The position numbers and the translations under genes are program-made. A stretch of 39,462 nucleotides of DNA from Clostridiales bacterium (GTDB taxonomy: Bacteria > Bacillota > Clostridia > Oscillospirales > CAG-272), in the NCBI GenBank assembly GCA_003522145.1, contig DPGD01000018.1:1-39462 (forward strand), read 5' to 3'. The notes beneath the pieces are model-generated. The model did no database searches and had not been told where the DNA came from. It saw only the letters and a list, made by a program, of their open reading frames with translations. This document shows positions 23,381 through 32,127 of this stretch, piece after piece. How positions within the stretch are numbered: position 1 is the stretch's first letter; every line of letters begins with the position of its first letter.

Positions 23381-25039
23381 ATGGATAAGCATACAAAGAA
23401 AATAAGGAAGGGTAAACCGAAAGCCAACACCTTGCACCACATACAACAATTGTTCTTCCGCACGCAGATCATTCTGATCGTGACACTTGCCCTGTTTCTC
23501 GGTGCAGCCGGTATTTTCATCAATATTCATTTTGAAGCGGAGAAGCGAGATCAGAATTTGCAGAACATTGCACGCACGATCGCACAAACGCCGATTCTTT
23601 CCTCGAGTGATACGAATCAAGAAATCCTTAAGGATTATTTTGATGCGCTCAAATCCACACTCGATGATATCGATGTAATCTCTATCGTAAACAAAGACGG
23701 AGTTCGTATCTACCATTCCAACCACACGCTTATCAATACCGAGTATGACGGAACCATGCCACAGTTTGATGTGGAAACGAACGGTTATTATACAACGAAC
23801 GAGTTCGGTCCCTCCGGCAATCAGCGCAGAGCCTATGCTGCGATTTACAAGGAGGATGGCGAATATGCGGGGTTCGTTATGACCATTATGCTGATGGAGA
23901 ACATTCAGGGCGAGACCTATAAGATCCTGTTTATTTTCTCTCTCATAACGCTTGTAGCCGTTTTAATGGAGCTTATCATCTCGGCGGAGCTTTTCGGTAA
24001 AATAAAAAAGAGTCTTCTTGGCTACGAACCAAATGTGTTTACGGCAATGTTCAAGGTGCGAGATAATATTTTGGAATCTCTGAATGAGGGAATCGTAGCT
24101 GTGGACAAAAATGGCATTGTACAGTTTGCCAACACCTCGGCAATGAAAATGTCCGACACCGTTTGCGCCGGATTGGGTGATGAATTGGTGTCCAAAAGCA
24201 TCACGGATACGGAATACGGTGCATTTATTGCCCCCACTCTTGCAAGCGGCGAAAAGAGCTTTAACGGTAGAATCGAAGATTCCGATATTCTGATTGACAG
24301 TATTCCCATTAAGGAAGAGGGCGAGATCGTGGGAGCGATCGGCATTCTGCATAACCGTGCGGAATACACCAAGCTGATGGAGGATCTGACGGGAACGAGA
24401 TACCTTGTGGACTCTATGCGCGCCAACAACCACGATTTCACCAACAAACTCCATGTGATACTTGGCTTGATACAAATGGAAATGTACGAGGAAGCGACCT
24501 CCTATATTCAAAACATCACGATGATGCAAAGAGCGACCATCAGTAAGATTATGAATGCAGTGAACGAGCCTGCGGTCGCAGCTCTGCTCATCGGAAAGAC
24601 GGCAAGAGCAGCGGAGTTGAATATCCGCTTTGTGTTGCGCGAGGGCTGTTGTTATTCTCCCACGGATTACAGACTACCCTCCGAGGTGCTTGTAACCATA
24701 ATCGGAAATCTTCTGGAAAATGCCTTTGAGTCGATGAACGAGCATAAGGATTTCAACACGCAAAACGAGCTGATGTTTGGCATCTACTCCCGACCCGATG
24801 CCGTTTTGATTACGGTAGACGATACGGGCAAAGGAATTGCCGATGCAGACAGGGAGCATATTTTTGAAAATGGCTTCTCCACCAAGGGCGAAGGCAGAGG
24901 AACGGGACTTTACCAAGTAAAAACGATGGTGGAGGCTCTTGGAGGTACGGTTACGGTGGAATCGCAGATTGGTGTGGGAACGTCGTTCTCTGTCAGCTTT
25001 ATAAAAAAGGAGAAACGATCGGAGAAAAAAGATGTATAG
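23381..25039 (+). CDS. CitA/DcuS-type sensor histidine kinase
   Basis: 552 residues. Cytosolic basic N-terminus, TM helix 1 (about 28-50), an extracytoplasmic PAS-like (sCache) sensor of about 130 residues, TM helix 2 (about 182-204), a cytosolic PAS domain (about 222-330), then the kinase core with SMRANNHDFTNKLHVILGL (phospho-acceptor His), ENAFESMN (N-box), DDTGKGIAD and GRGTGLYQVK (G-boxes). This architecture is that of kinases sensing citrate, C4-dicarboxylates or malate. No such transporter is encoded in the window. It overlaps the response regulator by 8 bp. Confidence 0.93.
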   Translation: MDKHTKKIRKGKPKANTLHHIQQLFFRTQIILIVTLALFLGAAGIFINIHFEAEKRDQNLQNIARTIAQTPILSSSDTNQEILKDYFDALKSTLDDIDVISIVNKDGVRIYHSNHTLINTEYDGTMPQFDVETNGYYTTNEFGPSGNQRRAYAAIYKEDGEYAGFVMTIMLMENIQGETYKILFIFSLITLVAVLMELIISAELFGKIKKSLLGYEPNVFTAMFKVRDNILESLNEGIVAVDKNGIVQFANTSAMKMSDTVCAGLGDELVSKSITDTEYGAFIAPTLASGEKSFNGRIEDSDILIDSIPIKEEGEIVGAIGILHNRAEYTKLMEDLTGTRYLVDSMRANNHDFTNKLHVILGLIQMEMYEEATSYIQNITMMQRATISKIMNAVNEPAVAALLIGKTARAAELNIRFVLREGCCYSPTDYRLPSEVLVTIIGNLLENAFESMNEHKDFNTQNELMFGIYSRPDAVLITVDDTGKGIADADREHIFENGFSTKGEGRGTGLYQVKTMVEALGGTVTVESQIGVGTSFSVSFIKKEKRSEKKDV

Positions 25040-25706
25040 GGTATTGATTGTTGAAGATGATCCTATGGTTGCCATGATCAACGAGCAATATATAGGACGA
25101 AATAAAAAATTTAAGGTCGTAGGAATCTGTAATAACGGCAAAAGCGCACTTGAATTTCTGAATCATCAGGCGGTCGATCTTGTCGTTCTTGATGTGTATA
25201 TGCCGCAAATGGACGGGTTTGAAACATTGTGTCAGATTAGAAAAAACAAAATATCGGTTGAGGTGATTATGGTAACGGCAGCCAACGACCGGGAATCGCT
25301 TGAGGAGGCGTTGCATCTCGGCATCGTGGACTATCTTGTAAAGCCCTTCACCTATGACCGCTTCCAAATGGCCCTTGAAAAATATATCGCACAGAGCAAC
25401 GCCCTTCGTGATGTGGACAAGCTCAATCAGAAGAATATCGATTTCATCATAGAAAATGCGCACAAAAAAAGCGAGAACCTCTATCCGAAGGGGGTTCAGG
25501 AAAAAACGATGTTGCTTATTCTTGAGCATTTGAAGAACAATCCCCACAAATGGCTCACGGGCGACGATATTGCCGCCGAGATTGGATTGACGGGTGTAAC
25601 GGTACGGCGCTATATGAACTATCTTGCCGAATCCGGCAAGGTAACGGGCGATATGAACTACGATACGGGTGGCAGACCTTGCATGAGGTACAAAATCGCT
25701 GACTGA
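25032..25706 (+). CDS. CitB/DcuR-type response regulator
   Basis: 224 residues. Receiver domain with EDDP, phospho-acceptor Asp in DLVVLDVYMPQMDG and Lys in YLVKPFTYD. The output region (about 150-222) has a helix-turn-helix of the CitB/DcuR/MalR class (LTGDDIAAEIGLTGVTVRRY), ending in GGRPCMRYKI. The ATG at 25032 overlaps the kinase end and has GGAGA upstream. It probably regulates its own operon and the divergent PQ-loop/SGNH genes, which share the intergenic region with a palindrome. Confidence 0.93.
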   Translation: MYRVLIVEDDPMVAMINEQYIGRNKKFKVVGICNNGKSALEFLNHQAVDLVVLDVYMPQMDGFETLCQIRKNKISVEVIMVTAANDRESLEEALHLGIVDYLVKPFTYDRFQMALEKYIAQSNALRDVDKLNQKNIDFIIENAHKKSENLYPKGVQEKTMLLILEHLKNNPHKWLTGDDIAAEIGLTGVTVRRYMNYLAESGKVTGDMNYDTGGRPCMRYKIAD

Positions 25707-25773
25707 TCCTCTTTGAGGTTCCTGTCATTTCGGCACATACAGAGAGGCAAAAGGGAATTTTTGCGCATACATC

Positions 25774-25802
25774 TTGAAATGTTTACAATTGTATGGTAGA
25801 AT
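25774..25802 (+). promoter_or_regulatory. Promoter of the BIG2/InlB-repeat lipoprotein gene
   Basis: TTGAAA (25774-25779), 17-bp spacer, TAGAAT (25797-25802). The predicted start is near 25809, immediately before a GTGCAG/CTGCAC stem (25811-25827) that would sit at the very 5' end of the mRNA. Confidence 0.65.
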
Positions 25803-25856
25803 CAAAAAAAGTGCAGGATTTCTGCACGAAGTGCGTCCGAAGAAAGGATGATCGAG

Positions 25857-28319
25857 ATGACCAGAAAATTTATAAGAGCGGTTGCGGCAATACTGGCGGT
25901 CCTGTGCATGGCGGCGGCGGTTTCGTCCTGCGGGGACACCACCACAGAACCGGCCTCTCCTTCAAGCAGTGTTTCAAAAAAGACCGAAAGCACGGAAACT
26001 CCCGGGGTTGACGGGAAGATTTTTGAGATTCAGTCCTCGGAAGATATGACGGTGGAGGTCGAGGGAAATACCTATAACATTTATGTGCCGAATGAGCAGA
26101 CGGTTCTGCAGCTGCACAAGTATGTGAAGGTGGGCCGGGGCATTTCCTGGCGTCTGGCAGACGATGTGAGCATGAAGAGCGACAGTCTGATTCCCAGCAA
26201 GACCGTTTCCTTAAAGGAAGGCGTCAATATTTTCTATGTGAACTGCCAGAACGAAACCGAATCGGTGATGGAGGATTACACCATCATCATTCACCGTGCC
26301 GGGATGTATACAGTCCGTTTTGAAGGACTGACCGAAACCCAGTCGGTTCTGGAAGGCGGATATGCCAAGGCGCCTGCGGGAATACCCAAAAAAGAAGGTT
26401 ACAATTTTGAAAGCTGGGACTTTGACTTTTCCAAGCGGATCACGGCGGATACGGAGATCTCGGCAAAATGGGTTCCTGCCGCCTATACGGTTACATACGA
26501 TGCAAATCTGGGCACCGTTTCTCCGGCAACCCAGTCGGTGACCTTCGGAGAATCGGTCACGCTGGCGGTGCCCGAGAGAGAAGGGTACACCTTTGCCGGT
26601 TGGAGGATCAAAAACAGCGATCCGGAGGTTCTGGTATCGGACGGAGCCTGGATCTTAACTTCCAATGTGACCCTGGAGGCACGCTGGGTGAACCGGGACT
26701 TTACCGTGACCTTTGATCCCAACGGCGGTACCATCGACGGTGAAGGCGGAATTGCGGTCAAGCAGGCCAAATACGGCGAAAAGATCGAATTCCCCGTGCC
26801 GGTTCGTCCGGGCTATTCTTTTGGCGGCTGGTTCAACGGCGATATGCTCTGTGAGGATGGTGTGTTCCAGTATGTGCAGGATCTGAATCTGGTTGCCCGG
26901 TGGAATGAGAATTCCACCACCGTCACATTTGTGGAAAACGGCGGAAGCAACGGCTCCTACAACGCGAACATTCCCTACGGCGGAGTGTTGCCCACACCTA
27001 CACGGGAGGGCTTTACCTTCGGCGGCTGGTTCTATGATGAAAATCTGACGGACGAAGCCAAGGTGGGTCCGTCCAGCGAAAAGCCGGTCAGACTGTACGC
27101 CTGGTGGGAGGAAGAAGGAAAGCCTTCCGAATTTGTATATCAGCTGGACGGTCTGAGCTATCGGGTCACCGACCGTGTGGATCGGAATTCCACTTCCATG
27201 GTTCCCCAGTATATCGGCGGATTGAAGACGGTGGATGAGGTACCCAAGCCCAATCCGGATGCCGGAATCACGCTGGAAAAGAACTTCTACAGCGTAAAGG
27301 TTGACCGAACGGTCTCCATTGTGGCCACGCTGATTCCCCGGTACAACGATGAACCGCTCACCCTGCTTTACAGCAGCAGCAATGACAATATTGCGTCGGT
27401 GGACGAAAACGGAGTGATTACCGGGCACACCGCCAATGAGGGCACCTGCACGATCACCCTTCTCCATCCGGCCTCGGGCATGACGGCCACCTGCCATGTA
27501 ACGGTAATTGCGGCAGCCAAAAATCCGGAGGCCGGCCTGACCCTTGCGGAAAAGGAACTGAACCTCAACAAGGGGGAAAGTCAGTCTCTGACCGTGTCGC
27601 TGATTCCCGAATATGACGACGATGACACCACTCTGGCTTTTGAATCCGACAACAGGAGCGTGGCAACGGTGGACCAGGAGGGCAGCGTGACGGCGGTGAC
27701 TGCAGGCGAATGCCGCATCACGGTCCGGGATGCGGCAGGACATCTGGAGCCTGTGACCTGTACGGTTCGGGTGACCGACCGGGAGCCGAACGAGAACCCG
27801 GGAATCACCCTCAGCCAGGATCTCATCCAATTGATGGTCGGCGGAAAAAAGACGGTGACTGCCACCTTTGTTCCGGAATTCGAGGGGGATGACACCACCC
27901 TTGTGTGGGAAAGCGACCAAAAGGATGTTGCAACTGTGGTAAACGGGGAAATCTCGGCGGTGAGCGAAGGGGAATGCCTGGTGACCGTTTCTTCGACGGA
28001 TAAAAAGTACAGCGCCACCGTGACGGTGAGTGTCAAAGAAGCCGGCATTCATGTGGACGAAGCCGACCTGACTTTGAAAAAGGGCGAAACCGGAAAGATT
28101 GTTGCCCATCTGGTGCAGGAGGACGGAGCGATTTCTTCCGCCTTGAAGTTTAAGAGCGAATCGGAGAGCATTGCCACCGTGGATGAGGAGGGAAATATTC
28201 AGGCGTTGGAGGAAGGAACCTGCGTGCTGGTTATTTCCTCGGAAGACGGGAAGTATGAGAAAAAACTCACCCTGAAGGTGGAGTCGGCAGAGTCTCCCGC
28301 AACAGAAGGCTCCGTTTGA
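25857..28319 (+). CDS. Repeat-rich surface lipoprotein (InlB B-repeats and BIG2 domains)
   Basis: 820 residues from ATG 25857, with AGGA 8 nt upstream; the ATG at 25848 abuts the SD sequence. The signal peptide ends in lipobox VSSC (about residue 24), followed by a Thr/Ser linker. Then comes a cadherin-like beta region (about 45-150, ending YTIIIHRAG), four InlB-type B-repeats with the F-x-G-W core (YNFESWDFDF, YTFAGWRI, YSFGGWFNG, FTFGGWFYD), and four BIG2 immunoglobulin-like repeats with the SxxxxxATVD-type core (NDNIASVDENG, NRSVATVDQEG, QKDVATV, SESIATVDEEG). It is a lipid-anchored extended surface protein, likely for adhesion or envelope binding. The repeats show no single long identity, so it is not freshly amplified. 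Confidence 0.93.
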   Translation: MTRKFIRAVAAILAVLCMAAAVSSCGDTTTEPASPSSSVSKKTESTETPGVDGKIFEIQSSEDMTVEVEGNTYNIYVPNEQTVLQLHKYVKVGRGISWRLADDVSMKSDSLIPSKTVSLKEGVNIFYVNCQNETESVMEDYTIIIHRAGMYTVRFEGLTETQSVLEGGYAKAPAGIPKKEGYNFESWDFDFSKRITADTEISAKWVPAAYTVTYDANLGTVSPATQSVTFGESVTLAVPEREGYTFAGWRIKNSDPEVLVSDGAWILTSNVTLEARWVNRDFTVTFDPNGGTIDGEGGIAVKQAKYGEKIEFPVPVRPGYSFGGWFNGDMLCEDGVFQYVQDLNLVARWNENSTTVTFVENGGSNGSYNANIPYGGVLPTPTREGFTFGGWFYDENLTDEAKVGPSSEKPVRLYAWWEEEGKPSEFVYQLDGLSYRVTDRVDRNSTSMVPQYIGGLKTVDEVPKPNPDAGITLEKNFYSVKVDRTVSIVATLIPRYNDEPLTLLYSSSNDNIASVDENGVITGHTANEGTCTITLLHPASGMTATCHVTVIAAAKNPEAGLTLAEKELNLNKGESQSLTVSLIPEYDDDDTTLAFESDNRSVATVDQEGSVTAVTAGECRITVRDAAGHLEPVTCTVRVTDREPNENPGITLSQDLIQLMVGGKKTVTATFVPEFEGDDTTLVWESDQKDVATVVNGEISAVSEGECLVTVSSTDKKYSATVTVSVKEAGIHVDEADLTLKKGETGKIVAHLVQEDGAISSALKFKSESESIATVDEEGNIQALEEGTCVLVISSEDGKYEKKLTLKVESAESPATEGSV

Positions 28320-28347
28320 AACGAAAAGCAGACTGATTTTATAGCTT

Positions 28348-28525
28348 GGGGCTGTTAAAAAGCAGGTTTTTAACAGCCCCTCAAAAATGCCGGTGGGGAT
28401 GCCGGCATTTTTTATGCGATTTTGGTCAATTTTGCCCTCGGTTCGTCATCATTCAGGCGAATTCTGGGATGGCTGTCGGAGGTGTAAAAACTCGGTCATA
28501 GTTTTTTAACACTTCCTTTTTTCTT
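28348..28525. repeat. Copy D of the hairpin-bracketed repeat
   Basis: The left hairpin GGGGCTGTTAAAAA (28348-28361) / TTTTTAACAGCCCC (28367-28380) is perfect over 14 bp. A second stem AAAAATGCCGG / CCGGCATTTTT follows (28383-28411), then a core matching copy A (TTTGCCCTCGG, ATTCAGG, GTCGGAGGTG), and a last hairpin GGAGGTGTAAAAA...TTTTTTAACACTTCC (28478-28516) with a T-run. It terminates the BIG2 gene. The remaining part of the gap holds the GntR promoter. Confidence 0.85.
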
Positions 28526-28532
28526 TTTCCTC

Positions 28533-28561
28533 TTGACAAGAGAGATTCTCTTTAGTATAAT
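28533..28561 (+). promoter_or_regulatory. Consensus promoter of the GntR-ABC operon with operator
   Basis: TTGACA (28533-28538), 17-bp spacer, TATAAT (28556-28561): both boxes perfect. The spacer contains the inverted repeat AAGAGA-gat-TCTCTT (about 28538-28553), a likely operator for the GntR regulator encoded first. Just downstream the 11-mer AGATAACACAA is repeated at 28564-28574 and 28582-28592. Confidence 0.8.
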
Positions 28562-28693
28562 ACAGATAACACAAATGGCATAGATAACACAAGTAGGGGA
28601 AAGGAAATACCGATCCCTGCGGAAACAGAAAAATCGGAAGGAATCTTTTCGGTTGAAGGAAGTCTTTCGACAGGGGAGGAGGTCACAGGGGAG

Positions 28694-29065
28694 ATGAAGT
28701 GGCATTTTTCAGGGAAGCAGGATGTATATCTGGAAGTGGCGGAGCGCTATGCCCGGTATATCCGGGAGGGGGTTCTGCGACCCGGAGAAGGGCTGCCCTC
28801 GGTACGGGCAGTGGCAGAGGAACTGGGCATCAACCCGCATACGGTTTCCAAAGCGTATGGAGTACTGGAGGAGCAGGGATATTTGCAGATTATACCCAAA
28901 AAAGGTGCGTATGTCTACGGCCAAGAGCAGGGGGAGTCTGGGAATGTGCTGGCAGAAAAGGAAGAAAGCCTTGAAAAAGTCAAAGAGCTGCTTTGCACAC
29001 TGCGTACAGAGGGTCTGACAAAGGAACAGGCACTGGCACTGATTAAGGAGGTATATGACCAATGA
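28694..29065 (+). CDS. GntR-family regulator, YtrA subfamily
   Basis: 123 residues. An N-terminal winged helix (about 10-75: VAERYARYIREGVLRPGEGLPSVRAVAEELGINPHTVSKAYGVLEEQGYL) and a short helical C-terminal tail with no ligand domain, which is the YtrA-type architecture. Such proteins repress ABC-transporter operons of which they are the first gene. It overlaps the next gene by 4 bp (ATGA). ATG 28694 has AGGAGG 11 nt upstream. Confidence 0.93.
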   Translation: MKWHFSGKQDVYLEVAERYARYIREGVLRPGEGLPSVRAVAEELGINPHTVSKAYGVLEEQGYLQIIPKKGAYVYGQEQGESGNVLAEKEESLEKVKELLCTLRTEGLTKEQALALIKEVYDQ

Positions 29066-29946
29066 TTGAAGTGAAGAATGTCAGTCACCGGTTGGGCGGA
29101 AAAACCGTTTTGGAAAAGGTGAATCTGACGGTGGAGGAAGGCTCCATTGTGGGCTTGGTGGGCATCAACGGCGCGGGAAAAAGCACGCTTTTGCGACTGA
29201 TTTCCGGAGTGTATCAACCGGATGAGGGGCAAATATTTTCAGACGGCCGGCTCACTTCCAAAGAAGAAGGTCGGAGAAATCTTTTTTTCCTTCCGGATGA
29301 TCCTTATTATACTCTGCGCTCCACCGGAAAGAGCCTTTTGGAGCTGTACAAAACCTTTTATCCGGAATTGGATAAAGAGACCTACGGACGGTTGCTTGGC
29401 ACATGGGAGCTTCCCGACAATAAACCCATCCGCACCTTCTCCAAAGGTATGCGCCGTCGGTTGTTTATTGCCATTGCGATTGCAGCTGGACCGAAATATC
29501 TTCTTCTCGACGAAGCCTTTGACGGATTGGATCCCCTTGCCCGGTTGACGGTCAAAAGCGAATTGAACCGTTTGGCAGACGAAAACGGTACCGGTGTGTT
29601 GATTTCCAGTCATTCCTTAAGGGAATTGGAGGATTTCTGCGATTCCTATGCGCTTATTGACCGGAAGACCGTGACCCATTCGGGCGATCTTTCACAGGAT
29701 CTTGGTCAGTATTGTAAATTCCAGTTGGCCTACACGCTGCCGGTGGAGAAAAGCTGGTTTGAGGGGTTGCCGACGGTATATGTGGAACCCAACGGAAAAT
29801 TCGTCAAGGTGATTCTGAAAGGGAAGAGCGTGGAAATGGAAGAGGCCCTGCGCCGCACTCAGCCGGCGGTTCTTGAAGAAATGCCCATGGATTTTGAGGA
29901 AATGTTCATTCACCAGGTAGAGGACAGGGGGTATTTAAATAAATGA
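29062..29946 (+). CDS. ABC transporter ATP-binding protein
   Basis: 294 residues. Walker A GINGAGKST (about 38-46), an LSGGQ-type signature RTFSKGMRRR, Walker B YLLLDEAFDGLD and switch His in ISSHSLRE. The last 80 residues are an extra C-terminal region found in ABC-2-type ATPases. It pairs with the permease immediately downstream (4-bp overlap) under control of the GntR regulator. The substrate is unknown; YtrA-type operons respond to cell-wall antibiotics in several Bacillota. Confidence 0.94.
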   Translation: MIEVKNVSHRLGGKTVLEKVNLTVEEGSIVGLVGINGAGKSTLLRLISGVYQPDEGQIFSDGRLTSKEEGRRNLFFLPDDPYYTLRSTGKSLLELYKTFYPELDKETYGRLLGTWELPDNKPIRTFSKGMRRRLFIAIAIAAGPKYLLLDEAFDGLDPLARLTVKSELNRLADENGTGVLISSHSLRELEDFCDSYALIDRKTVTHSGDLSQDLGQYCKFQLAYTLPVEKSWFEGLPTVYVEPNGKFVKVILKGKSVEMEEALRRTQPAVLEEMPMDFEEMFIHQVEDRGYLNK

Positions 29947-31013
29947 AAACTTGTGCAAGCTATTTCAAATACAGTCTGAAAAAGGTATTGGTGGAAATGC
30001 TGACCTTGACGGTATTTGCTTTGATGATGGTGCATTTTTCGGTGAATCAGTCTTTGAGTTATATGGGCGAAGGACCGGACAGAGTGTTGAGCTTGGTCGA
30101 CAGCGATGTCTGTTTGTGGGTTTCTTCCATGATTCTGGGAGTTTTGGCGGTTGTTTTACCTCTGTTGCGTCTTTCCACCTTTAAAAGCCGGAGGAATATC
30201 GACACCCTGTACTCCTTTCCGCTTTCCAGAAGAAAGATGGTGGCGGTACAGCTGGGGATGGGCATAGGGGAAATGTTCTGTGCTTTCACTCTGTCCTATC
30301 TGTATTTCATTTTTCTCTATAAACTGAAAGCAGGGGCCTTTCACCTGTTCTGGTTGTTGCCCAACTATTTCGTAGCCCTTGTGGGTGGTTTGATTCTTTA
30401 CTTTTTCGTGGCGTTCTTTTTCTGGCAGGGAAATACGGTGGCGGACGGAATTGTGTTTGCCATTGGCTTTGCCGGTGCTCCTGCACTGTTTGTGGCGGAT
30501 TTGATGGTAGTACTGCCCGAAGGAGATTTTCTGCCACAGGCGGCATGGGGCTTCCCCTTCTGGCACCTGAACAATACGACGATCTGGTTTCACAACAAGG
30601 TGATGCTGAGTTCTCCGGAAAAGCTGGAAGCAATGGGCGGCGACCAAGCGGCGTTCTCCTATAATTGGGAGATGGAACAGCTATCAGAGTATTCTTATAT
30701 GTATATTGTTTGGCTGGCGGTGGCTGTCATTCTGGCGGCAATGCTGTTCTATTTTGTGGGAAGGAGCAAAGCTGAAAAGGCGGGCGATATTTCCGACAGC
30801 TTTTTCGGCTACAGAACGCTGGTGCCTTTCTACGGGTACAGCCTTTTGTTGATTTTCAGCAGAGAGGGGGTTCTGGTATTTTCGCTCATTATATACCTCC
30901 TGATGGCCGTAGGCTATATTCTTTATCGCCGGGGCTTTAAACTCCGGATGAGCGACTGGATCTGTTTAGGAGGCGGTGTGGTCCCGATCGTGATCGGATC
31001 TATGTTCAAATGA
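29943..31013 (+). CDS. ABC-2-like transporter permease
   Basis: 356 residues, no signal peptide, with about eight hydrophobic helices (clear segments near 18-38, 57-80, 108-128, 140-162, 171-192, 240-260, 285-305, 335-352). A loop RNIDTLYSFPLSRRKM follows the second helix, the usual cytosolic coupling segment of ABC-2 permeases. It starts inside the ATPase stop region (ATGA overlap). This gene and the ATPase probably form one exporter or sensor complex. Confidence 0.9.
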   Translation: MKTCASYFKYSLKKVLVEMLTLTVFALMMVHFSVNQSLSYMGEGPDRVLSLVDSDVCLWVSSMILGVLAVVLPLLRLSTFKSRRNIDTLYSFPLSRRKMVAVQLGMGIGEMFCAFTLSYLYFIFLYKLKAGAFHLFWLLPNYFVALVGGLILYFFVAFFFWQGNTVADGIVFAIGFAGAPALFVADLMVVLPEGDFLPQAAWGFPFWHLNNTTIWFHNKVMLSSPEKLEAMGGDQAAFSYNWEMEQLSEYSYMYIVWLAVAVILAAMLFYFVGRSKAEKAGDISDSFFGYRTLVPFYGYSLLLIFSREGVLVFSLIIYLLMAVGYILYRRGFKLRMSDWICLGGGVVPIVIGSMFK

Positions 31014-31037
31014 GAAACCAAAAGGAGGGAATGTTCA

Positions 31038-31871
31038 TTGCGTATGGAAAAAATCAAACGCCCCGGAAATGTGAAGGGCGTGCTTTGCTGGATTCTTGAC
31101 GGACTGTGTATTCTATCGGGAGCATTTTTTCTGGGAATTTATATTCCCTACTTTTTCTGGCATCTGTTTCAGGGGCACTGGGCGGATATTTTAGCTTCCG
31201 TTCTGGTGTTTATAGGAGTGCTGGTGCCCTTTTTGGGGCGGAAATTCTTTAAAAGACTTCTGAAAAAGGTCTACCTGCCCCTGAAGATTTTCTGGTGCTG
31301 TGCGATGTGCTTCTACATGGTTACCTTTTCGGTATTCTGCATCGTCATCGGCAATCATTCCGATGTGCCGCACAAGGAAAACGACCGTCAGCAGGTAGTG
31401 ATGGTTTTCGGCTGTAAGATTCACCGGGACTCTTCGCCCTCCTCCGAGCTGCGCAGTCGCTTGGACAGGACGGTAGAGCTGTTAAAGGAGTATCCGGAGG
31501 CAATTTGTGTGGTTTCGGGCGGCAAGGGAGACGACGAACCCATGGCAGAGGGCGAAGCCATGTCGGACTATCTGATTTCCAAAGGGGTTTCTGTTGACCG
31601 GATCTTCCGGGAAACAAAATCCACCGATACGGTGGAAAATCTGAAGTTTTCTTTAGAACTGCTGGAGGAAAAGGGCTATAAAAAAGAGGATTGTTCCTTG
31701 ATCTGCGTTTCCAGCAGTTTCCACACACCCAGGATTTTTCTCTTATGCAACCGTTTCGGCGTGGAGGACTGCGCCACCGTTTCCGCACCCTCGCCCAACA
31801 AATTTCTGGAATTCACCTACACCATCCGGGAATATATGTCCTATGTGTATCTGCTTCTGTTCGGAGCGTGA
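31038..31871 (+). CDS. YdcF-like (DUF218) membrane protein
   Basis: 277 residues. The start is a TTG at 31038, chosen because AGGAGG lies nine bases upstream; the ATG at 31044 would give a spacing of 15. Several TM helices in the first 110 residues are followed by a DUF218 domain with VVMVFGCKIHRD..SSELRSRLDRTVELL, VVSGGKGDDEPMAEGEAM and ESTDTVENL-like TKSTDTVENLKFS, then CVSSSFHTPRI. SanA/ElyC/YdcF relatives are involved in envelope maintenance, and the biochemical role is unsettled. It is 24 bp downstream of the permease, likely the last gene of the operon. Confidence 0.9.
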   Translation: MRMEKIKRPGNVKGVLCWILDGLCILSGAFFLGIYIPYFFWHLFQGHWADILASVLVFIGVLVPFLGRKFFKRLLKKVYLPLKIFWCCAMCFYMVTFSVFCIVIGNHSDVPHKENDRQQVVMVFGCKIHRDSSPSSELRSRLDRTVELLKEYPEAICVVSGGKGDDEPMAEGEAMSDYLISKGVSVDRIFRETKSTDTVENLKFSLELLEEKGYKKEDCSLICVSSSFHTPRIFLLCNRFGVEDCATVSAPSPNKFLEFTYTIREYMSYVYLLLFGA

Positions 31872-31914
31872 AAGGTTGGATTGCTCATGCCCTCGTTCTA
31901 ACGGAATAGTAAAA

Positions 31915-32058
31915 GGAGGTGTTAAAAAACGCTGACCAAGCTTTTTAACACCTCTGATAACTGACATTCAAGGACAAAACCAACTGAGATCGCCTCAAAA
32001 ATACTGGGACTCCGACCGATATTTTGATGGGCTGAAAAAACTCGCTTTTTTCCACCCC
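31915..32058. repeat. Copy E of the hairpin-bracketed repeat
   Basis: The left hairpin GAGGTGTTAAAAA (31916-31928) / TTTTTAACACCTC (31942-31954) is 13 bp perfect. The core keeps GAGATCGCCTCAAAAATACTGG as in copies C and H (split here into shared words GAGATCGC and TCAAAAAT). The right hairpin GGGCTGAAAAAA / TTTTTTCCACCC near 32030-32058 has a mismatch. It separates the YdcF gene from the miniature element and pseudogene. Confidence 0.75.
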
Positions 32059-32067
32059 TAAATTTTC

Positions 32068-32120
32068 GGGCACCTCAAAAATCTCCTTGCCGGATGTGCA
32101 GGGAAGTTTTAGAGGTGCTC
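32068..32120. repeat. 53-bp copy of the GGGCACC miniature element
   Basis: GGGCACCTC at 32068 and GAGGTGCTC at 32112-32120 form terminal inverted repeats with one mismatch. Inside, TTGCCGGATGTGCAGGGAAG is the reverse complement of the left part of the 159-bp copy at 33816. It therefore looks like an internally deleted copy in opposite orientation. It lies directly beside repeat E and 8 bp from the pseudogene end. Confidence 0.7.
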
Positions 32121-32127
32121 TTTTGGC

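Noticed and set aside
26655..28109. Long minus-strand frame opposite the BIG2/InlB gene
   Set aside because: Antisense shadow of a strongly supported lipoprotein.
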